A model generated the notes under the pieces. That model saw only the letters and a list, made by a program, of their open reading frames with translations, was not told the DNA's origin and ran no database searches. This document shows, piece after piece, positions 32,894-37,438 of a stretch of DNA of 37,438 nucleotides. The translations under genes and the position numbers were made by a program. The DNA comes from Holophagaceae bacterium (lineage in GTDB: Bacteria; Acidobacteriota; Holophagae; Holophagales; Holophagaceae): the NCBI GenBank assembly GCA_003165415.1, contig PLUC01000244.1, positions 20,513 to 57,950 of the forward strand. The letters are read 5' to 3'. Position 1 is the first letter of the stretch; every line of letters starts with the position of its first letter.

Positions 32894-33402
32894 TCACATC
32901 CGCATGGCGGCATGGATGCGGATCACGAGTTCATCCATCATGAATGGCTTGGACAGCAGAGAGACCCTGGGGAAGGCTTCCAGGAGGCCCAGGACAGTTT
33001 GAGCGACAGCAGCACAGGCCGCTGGGCCTTGTTCCGGGTCAGCAGGCAGACCTCGATACTGCTGGCGGTTTTTCCGGCAAGCAGGGCGACCACCCGGAAA
33101 CGGTCCTTGGTCGCCACCCAGTCGAGCAGCAGGCTGCCCCGCAGCTGGTCGATGGTCATGTCCAGCATGGACGCCACGCAGGCGTTGCCGTTGAGGATGC
33201 GCCCCAAGGCGTCGAGGGTCAGGCCGCCTTCCTTCATCGCCTCGAAAAACACCTGGTAGGGTTTTTCGGCCCCAGCCAGGCTGATCACGCCTTTCGAGCC
33301 GACCAGGGCATCCGCCTCGCCCTCCCGCAGGGCGTTAAGGGCATCCTGCGCCTCGGCAAGGCGGGTCCGAAGCTCCTCCACTTCACTCCACGCGGTGTCC
33401 AT
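32894..33402 (-). pseudogene. PAS hybrid kinase pseudogene, middle deleted
   Basis: From ATG 33402 the frame encodes a coiled-coil start (EELRTRLAEAQDALNALREG) and a PAS domain (EKPYQVFFEAMKEGGLTLDA, GRILNGNACVASMLDM) up to QRPVLLSLK. Near position 33000 it breaks. In another frame, VLGLLEAFPRVSLLSKPFMM and DELVIRIHAAMRM encode the last strand and helix of a receiver domain and end at 32894. Histidine kinase dimerisation and ATPase domains and most of the receiver are absent. The gene thus keeps its first ~135 and last ~35 codons. It follows kaiB by eight bases, the usual order for KaiC-KaiB-hybrid kinase operons. Confidence 0.8.
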
Positions 33403-33410
33403 AGGCCCTT

Positions 33411-33509
33411 TCAGTTCGACTTCGACTTCAGCTGCAGGCCGACCAGCGTCTTCTCGGTATCGGACAGATCGCCGGGCTTCGGTTCATGATCGGGAGGTTC
33501 AGGGCTCAT
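33411..33509 (-). pseudogene. kaiB: kaiB pseudogene, reduced to its two ends
   Basis: A 32-codon frame from ATG 33509 reads MSPEPPDHEPK and then PGDLSDTEKTLVGLQLKSKS. The second part is the conserved C-terminal signature of KaiB (GDLSDTExVLVGLxL), whereas the first part resembles the N-terminal tail of longer KaiB-like proteins. The thioredoxin-like domain of about 60-75 residues between them is gone. The frame is intact across the junction. It cannot fold as KaiB. It lies between kaiC and hybrid kinase remnants with only eight bases on either side. Confidence 0.8.
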
Positions 33510-33517
33510 GGAGGCTT

Positions 33518-33896
33518 TCACGAGGCCTCCCCGCCTTGGATGATCCGGCCGCGGCGCGTGGCCAGATCGCCGAAGGTGATCTCGGTGGAGCGCAGGAGCG
33601 CGGCCTCGCCTTCCAGTTCCACTTCGAGGGTATGGAGTTCTTCCTCGTACTCCTCCCGGATCGCGGGGGGTTTCCTCGAAACTGACGAAGATGCCCGGCT
33701 CGTCGTAAAGTTCGACGCCATGCAGGATGAACTCCATCGCGAACAGGGTTTTCCCGGAACCTGCCGAGCCGGCGACCAGCGTTGGCCGGCCCCTGGGCAA
33801 CCCCCCTTCGGAAAGCTCATCAAAACCGATGATGCCGGTGGGACACTTTTCAAGTACGGCAGGTGAGACCACATTGGGTCTAGGGCGAAGCCTCAA
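33518..33896 (-). pseudogene. kaiC: kaiC pseudogene, middle deleted and frameshifted
   Basis: The 5' part encodes the KaiC N-terminus: LEKCPTGIIGFDELSEGGLP, the Walker A loop AGSAGSGKTLFAMEF, and YDEPGIFVSFEETP. It then shifts frame in a run of C residues (about 33666-33672) and continues with IREEYEEELHTLEVELEGEA and TFGDLATRRGRIIQGGEAS, the C-terminal coiled-coil tail seen in KaiC-like proteins. Walker B, the catalytic glutamates and the whole second ATPase domain are missing. A normal KaiC-like protein has roughly 450-580 residues; about 110 remain. KaiC ATPases in non-photosynthetic bacteria act with KaiB and hybrid kinases in stress or timing control. No good ribosome binding site was found for the TTG or GTG start choices. 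Confidence 0.82.
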
Positions 33897-33994
33897 GGGA
33901 GAGGCGCGATCGAAGTCGGATGGCCAGAAACCCCTTCCTTCGCACCGAAGAAGGCGTCACCTAGGTGCAACCCCTTCCAATGATGGAGCAGGCC

Positions 33995-34015
33995 AGCCCA
34001 ACTTCAAGTTGGGCT
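33995..34015. promoter_or_regulatory. 21-bp palindrome upstream of the CoA-transferase promoter
   Basis: AGCCCAACTT-C-AAGTTGGGCT is a perfect 10-1-10 palindrome at 33995-34015, ending five bases before TTGACA. It could be an activator or repressor site, or a terminator-like hairpin; no T-tract follows on the plus strand. Confidence 0.5.
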
Positions 34016-34020
34016 CTTGC

Positions 34021-34051
34021 TTGACAAAGGCAATGAATATTTCAAATATTC
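34021..34051 (+). promoter_or_regulatory. Promoter with internal palindrome for the CoA-transferase gene
   Basis: A consensus TTGACA is at 34021-34026. About 18 bp later AATATT (34045-34050) may be the -10 box. A perfect palindrome, GAATATT-TCA-AATATTC, spans 34035-34051 and overlaps that box. An ATG at 34033, in frame with the CoA-transferase, lies inside the element but lacks a good ribosome binding site. Confidence 0.45.
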
Positions 34052-34146
34052 TGTTGGAATATACGATAGGCGACCTCATTCAGTTAAAGGATGCCAATGC
34101 AGCCATGATAATAAGCGTGAGGCAGCATCCACTTCCAGGAGGGGCC

Positions 34147-35670
34147 ATGACACGGGAAACCGAAGACCGAATCCGCCATTCAGGTCTGCGCGACCGGATC
34201 GTATCCGCCGAGGAGGCGGCTTTGCGCATCAAGAGCGGCTACCGGGTGGGCATGAGCGGGTTCACCGGCTCCGGCTATCCCAAGCAGGTGCCCCGGGCCC
34301 TGGCCGAGCACATCCTCCGGGAACACAGCGCCGGCCGGCGCTTCCGCATCTCGGTCATGACCGGGGCCTCCACCAGCAGCGAGCTGGACGGAGCCCTGGC
34401 CATGGTGGATGGCATCGAGCTGCGCATGCCCTACAACTCCGACCCCACCGCCCGGGAGAAGATCAACACCGGCAAGATGGAGTACTTCGACTTCCACCTG
34501 GGCTCCGTGGCCCAGTACGTGAAGTCCGGGTTCTTCGGCGAAATCGACGTGGCCATCGTGGAGGTGACCGGGATCACCGAGGACGGCCGGCTGATCCCGT
34601 CCACCTCCGTGGGCAACAATCAGGTGTTCATCGATTCGGCCCGGGAAGTGATCCTGGAAGTGAATCACTACCAGCCCATGGAGCTGGAGGGCATGCACGA
34701 CGTGTTCGAGCCGCCCATGCCACCCTATCGCCAGCCGATCATGATCACCAAGGTGTCCGACCGCATCGGCACGCCCTACCTCATCTGCCCCGCCGACAAG
34801 ATCAAGGCCATCGTGGAGACCAACAGCCCGGACCGGGCCACCGTGTTCAAGGACGTGGACCCCGATTCCCAGGCCATCTCCCGGCACATTCTCGACTTCT
34901 TCCAGCGGGAGGTGGCCCAGGGACGCCTGCCCAAGAGCCTGCTCCCGCTCCAGTCCGGGGTGGGCAACGTGGCCAATGCGGTGCTCTACGGCCTGCTGGA
35001 TTCCCCCTTCGAGAACCTGGAGGTCTACACCGAAGTGATCCAGGACGGCATGCTCGCCCTCATCGATTCCGGCAAGGTCAGCTATGCCTCGGCCACCGCC
35101 TTTTCGGTTTCCCCGGCCATGGTGGAGCAGTTCAAGGCCAACGTCGGGCTCTACAAAGACCGGATCATCCTGCGGCCCCAGTCCATCAGCAACCACGTGG
35201 AGGTGATCAAGCGGCTGGGGGTGCTGGCCATGAACGGCTGCGTGGAATTCGACCTCTACGGCAACGTCAATTCCACTCATATCAACGGCACCCGCATCAT
35301 CAACGGCATCGGCGGCTCGGGCGACTTCGCCCGGAATTCCTTCATCAGCATCTTCACCACCCCATCCACCGCCGGCAAGCACGGCGAGATCTCCTGCGTG
35401 GTGCCCATGGTCTCCCACGTGGACCACTGCGAGCACGACGTGGACATCCTGGTGACCGAGCAGGGCCTGGCTGACCTGCGCGGCACCTCGCCCAAGCAGC
35501 GGGCGGAGAAGATCATCGAGCAGTGCGTCCACCCGGACTACCGCAAGCAGTTGCGGGAGTACTACCGCTACGCCCTGCAGGTCTCCCCGGGCAAGCACAC
35601 GCCGCACATCCTGGAGGAGGCCCTGGGCTGGCACAGCCGGTTCCAGCGGACCGGGACCATGCGCGCCTGA
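34147..35670 (+). CDS. Acetyl-CoA hydrolase/succinate CoA-transferase
   Basis: A 507-residue class I CoA-transferase of the Cat1/AarC type, moving CoA between acetate and succinate in the cytosol. The N-terminus RIVSAEEAALRIKSGYRVGM and GFTGSGYPKQVPRAL match the family. The catalytic glutamate that forms the CoA thioester is E296 in EVYTEVIQDG, and INGIGGSGDFARN is the glycine-rich oxyanion loop near residue 390. Length is complete. ATG 34147 is preceded by AGGAGG; a 38-codon in-frame extension from 34033 is possible but overlaps promoter elements. This activity is used in acetate metabolism and incomplete TCA variants. It is flanked by relic genes yet looks fully functional. Confidence 0.92.
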   Translation: MTRETEDRIRHSGLRDRIVSAEEAALRIKSGYRVGMSGFTGSGYPKQVPRALAEHILREHSAGRRFRISVMTGASTSSELDGALAMVDGIELRMPYNSDPTAREKINTGKMEYFDFHLGSVAQYVKSGFFGEIDVAIVEVTGITEDGRLIPSTSVGNNQVFIDSAREVILEVNHYQPMELEGMHDVFEPPMPPYRQPIMITKVSDRIGTPYLICPADKIKAIVETNSPDRATVFKDVDPDSQAISRHILDFFQREVAQGRLPKSLLPLQSGVGNVANAVLYGLLDSPFENLEVYTEVIQDGMLALIDSGKVSYASATAFSVSPAMVEQFKANVGLYKDRIILRPQSISNHVEVIKRLGVLAMNGCVEFDLYGNVNSTHINGTRIINGIGGSGDFARNSFISIFTTPSTAGKHGEISCVVPMVSHVDHCEHDVDILVTEQGLADLRGTSPKQRAEKIIEQCVHPDYRKQLREYYRYALQVSPGKHTPHILEEALGWHSRFQRTGTMRA

Positions 35671-35672
35671 GA

Positions 35673-36152
35673 TTATTTGAACCGGTGTCGGGCGACTGGG
35701 GCTTCCTGGGCGTGGTGGACTTCGACCGGATCGTGTATTCGCGCGCGCCGCTCCGCCGGCAGCACCTCCCCATCAACAAGGACCCGATGCCCTACGTGGA
35801 GATCATCAGCACCTATGGCGGCACCGACGGCTACATGCTGAAGGCGGCGGTGGAGCATGGCGCCAAGGGCATCGTGGTCCAGGCCCTGGGCTGGGGCAAC
35901 GTGAATCCGGCGACCTCGGCGGCGATCAAGGAAACCATCGGCAAGGGCATCCCGGTGGTCATCACCTCGCGGGTGCCCAACGGCCGCGTGCTGCCCAACT
36001 ATGGCTACGAAGGCGGCGGCAAGGTGCTGGCCGACGCCGGGGCGGTCATGGGCGACGACCTCTCGCCCCAGAAGGCGCGTATCCTGCTCATGCTGCTCCT
36101 GCAGAACGGCGTGAAGGGGCAGCCCCAGCTTCAGGCCGCCTTCAGTCACTGA
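35673..36152 (+). pseudogene. L-asparaginase, 5'-truncated remnant
   Basis: About 159 codons of a type II L-asparaginase C-terminal half are open to the TGA at 36150: LFEPVSGDWGFLGVVDFDRI, YVEIISTYGGTDGYMLKAAV, GAKGIVVQALGWGNVNPATS and VPNGRVLPNYGYEGGGKVL. The N-terminal half with the catalytic TGGTI threonine and the TDT motif is absent; the remnant starts two bases after the CoA-transferase stop with no start codon or ribosome binding site. A deletion probably fused the region just behind the CoA-transferase gene to the middle of the asparaginase gene. It cannot be active as it stands. Confidence 0.85.
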
Positions 36153-36173
36153 TCCGGATCGAGGAGTGCCGCC

Positions 36174-36266
36174 ATGTCGCCCGAAAACCGCCGGCGTCTG
36201 GCAGGACACCATGGACCGCACGGCAGCAGGGGTTGTGGAATATATGCAAATCAGGCATTGACTTAA
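36174..36266 (+). other. Short reading frame of uncertain status
   Basis: GAGGAG precedes ATG 36174, giving the 30-residue frame MSPENRRRLAGHHGPHGSRG plus ten residues. An adjacent frame reads KTAGVWQDTMDRTAAGVVEY and stops at 36261. The good ribosome binding site and a protein-like second frame suggest another gene reduced to its ends, but I do not recognise either piece. A small inverted repeat GCGGG-CGATGT-CCCGC follows at 36306-36321. Confidence 0.3.
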
Positions 36267-36328
36267 CCAGGAAAGAATCGATACTCCCCATGCAGTTGAA
36301 CAAGAGGCGGGCGATGTCCCGCAATCAT

Positions 36329-36353
36329 AGCCCCCATACCTGGGGGCTTTTTT
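36329..36353 (+). terminator. Intrinsic terminator
   Basis: AGCCCCC (36329-36335) pairs with GGGGGCT (36342-36348) around a 6-nt loop, and is followed by TTTTT up to 36353. It is a textbook intrinsic terminator for plus-strand transcription coming from the CoA-transferase/asparaginase region or from the short frame at 36174. Confidence 0.85.
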
Positions 36354-36374
36354 AACGACCCGAAGGGAGAAGCC

Positions 36375-36587
36375 ATGGCCGAGCGGATGGAAACCACCCG
36401 AAGGTTGTTCACGCCACTGCAGTGCGCATGGTGCGGCATGATCAGGGTCGGGCTCCTTTGGGGGAAGGACCGAAGAGACTCCCGCGCAGCCAGGTATTCC
36501 AATGGAATATGCCCGGCATGCAAAGCAAGCTTCAGGGTCGAGAGTCCAGGCTGGCAGAAAACCAGCAAAACCTGGCCACCCGGTTAG
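36375..36587 (+). CDS. Small zinc-ribbon-like protein
   Basis: A 70-residue protein with two cysteine pairs: CAWCGMIR (C17, C20) and NGICPACKASF. The CAWCxxIR...HGICPxC arrangement is known as a short C-terminal module in many signalling proteins, where the four cysteines probably bind zinc. Here it stands alone behind MAERMETTRRLFTPLQ. GGGAGAAGCC supplies a ribosome binding site just before ATG 36375. It follows the terminator, so it has its own promoter or is a remnant of a larger signalling gene. The last ten residues (GWQKTSKTWPPG) look non-conserved. Confidence 0.55.
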   Translation: MAERMETTRRLFTPLQCAWCGMIRVGLLWGKDRRDSRAARYSNGICPACKASFRVESPGWQKTSKTWPPG

Positions 36588-36725
36588 GGCATGGTTTGCC
36601 ATGCCAGTCGTGACCGTGACTGGAAAAAATCGAATAAACAGGGTTGAACAGTTTAATCAAAATGGGGTAACCTCATTCTCCCCGCGGCATGCCCCACCTG
36701 CTGCATTCTGGACTAGGAGAATCCC

Positions 36726-37271
36726 ATGACTCGCATGACTCTGTTCCCCCTTGCCCTGGTCTCCCTGCTCGCCGGCATCCCGGCCGTGGCCGCCCTGAAA
36801 GTTGGTGACATGGCACCCGATTTCCAGGCCCAGGCCTCCATGGGCGGCACGGCAACCACCTTCTCGCTGGCTGAGAGCCTCAAGAAGGGCCCGGTCGTCC
36901 TGTACTTCTACCCGGCCGCCTTCACCCCCGGCTGCACCATCGAGGCCCATGACTTCGCCGATGCGGTGGACCAGTTCAAGCAACTCGGCGCCACGGTGAT
37001 CGGCGTCTCCCACGACGACATCGACAAACTCAACAAGTTCTCGATGACCGAATGCCGGGGCAAGTTCGCGGTGCTGGCCGACCCCGACCAGCACATCATC
37101 AAGGCCTACGATGTGGTCTGGGCCGCCAAACCGCAGCTGTCCAGCCGCACCTCCTTCGTCATCGCCCCCAACGGCAGGATCCTTTATACCTACACCGACC
37201 TGAAACCCGATCAGCACGTGGCCAACACCCTGGGAGCCGTGAAGCAGTGGAAGGCCCAGCCCTCCATGTAG
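36726..37271 (+). CDS. Periplasmic peroxiredoxin (AhpC/TSA, BCP-like)
   Basis: A 181-residue exported thiol peroxidase. A signal peptide (TLFPLALVSLLAGIPAVAA) precedes KVGDMAPDFQAQ, the family N-terminus. The peroxidatic cysteine is C70 in YPAAFTPGCTIEAHDF, with the conserved Pro/Thr in FTPGC. A second cysteine at residue 110 (MTECRGKF) could resolve the sulfenic acid; the usual BCP resolving position five residues after the first is not cysteine. RTSFVIAPNGRI is the conserved strand near 138. It should reduce hydrogen or organic peroxides in the periplasm. AGGAGAATCCC precedes ATG 36726. It is monocistronic as seen here. Confidence 0.9.
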   Translation: MTRMTLFPLALVSLLAGIPAVAALKVGDMAPDFQAQASMGGTATTFSLAESLKKGPVVLYFYPAAFTPGCTIEAHDFADAVDQFKQLGATVIGVSHDDIDKLNKFSMTECRGKFAVLADPDQHIIKAYDVVWAAKPQLSSRTSFVIAPNGRILYTYTDLKPDQHVANTLGAVKQWKAQPSM

Positions 37272-37342
37272 GCCTCACCCCCGAATGCTAGTGGAGGCCG
37301 CCAGAAATACAGGGAACATCTCGACCCACCGCCCGATGCGAA

Positions 37343-37438
37343 TTAGGGTTTTGTGTTGATGAGCCGCTTGATCCCGCCGTCCTTGAGTGGCCAGTTGTGA
37401 AAATTGATCAGGAGGCCTACCTCAAAACTTGAAAAATG
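37343..37438 (-). CDS. GxxExxY protein, C-terminal end (runs off window)
   Basis: The last 31 codons of a minus-strand gene whose 5' part lies right of the window. EVGLLINFHNWPLKDGGIKR followed by LINTKP matches the C-terminus of GxxExxY proteins, small PD-(D/E)XK-like proteins of unknown function that are frequent in environmental bacteria. The catalytic-like motifs would be upstream and are not visible. The stop is at 37343. It converges on the peroxiredoxin gene about 70 bp away. Confidence 0.7.
   Translation of the reverse strand, partial: HFSSFEVGLLINFHNWPLKDGGIKRLINTKP

Noticed and set aside
37262-37300. A terminator-like hairpin after the peroxiredoxin gene (GGCCTCAC...GTGGAGGCC)
   Set aside because: The stem needs a bulge, the loop is large and there is no T-tract.

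Overview
The window is GC-rich, has strong third-position G/C bias in its genes, and reads as a chromosomal segment of a free-living, flagellated Gram-negative bacterium. The combination of motAB, an encapsulin/ferritin pair, NHL and M4 secreted proteins with a shared Ig-like module, and a DUF3798 binding protein is what I would expect of Acidobacteriota of the Holophaga/Geothrix type. That placement is an inference from gene content and style; no 16S or other phylogenetic marker lets me prove it. No rRNA, tRNA or CRISPR array was seen.

Layout. 1-2.5 kb: core genes, with the start of pyrG behind argS on the minus strand and rpsT with a promoter and strong terminator on the plus strand. 2.5-6.5 kb: stress and accessory genes: an alpha/beta hydrolase, an encapsulated-ferritin plus encapsulin operon, a CsbD protein, a receiver-like protein and a Phd/VapC toxin-antitoxin pair with a palindromic operator. 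6.5-14 kb: gluQRS, a membrane-anchored methyltransferase, a nitronate-monooxygenase-like protein that looks like a degenerate tandem duplication, then a tight minus-strand operon of methyltransferase, small protein and secreted NHL protein. 14-19 kb: motA, motB, a glyoxalase-like protein, and a REC-PAS-GGDEF-EAL regulator with both c-di-GMP catalytic sites intact. 19-27 kb: secreted proteins and relics: an M4 metallopeptidase pseudogene with its catalytic centre deleted, a pentapeptide/beta-propeller protein with a toxin-nuclease-like C-terminus, a methyltransferase, an intact 967-residue M4 peptidase, and a fragment of an Ig-like protein. 27-33 kb: an operon of APC permease, gamma-glutamyltransferase and alanine-racemase-family enzyme, facing a DUF3798 periplasmic binding protein. 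33-37.4 kb: a kaiC-kaiB-hybrid kinase operon in which every gene has lost its middle, a succinate/acetyl CoA-transferase with palindromic control sites, a 5'-truncated asparaginase, a zinc-ribbon miniprotein, a periplasmic peroxiredoxin, and the tail of a GxxExxY protein.

Two themes stand out. First, at least five genes (M4, kaiC, kaiB, hybrid kinase, asparaginase) are hollowed out or truncated while neighbouring gene boundaries remain, which points to serial intragenic deletion, or to assembly collapse that read mapping would reveal. Second, the 27-32.8 kb cluster combines transport, gamma-glutamyl cleavage, amino-acid racemisation and a solute-binding protein of unknown ligand, which suggests an uncharacterised amino-acid or gamma-glutamyl peptide utilisation system.
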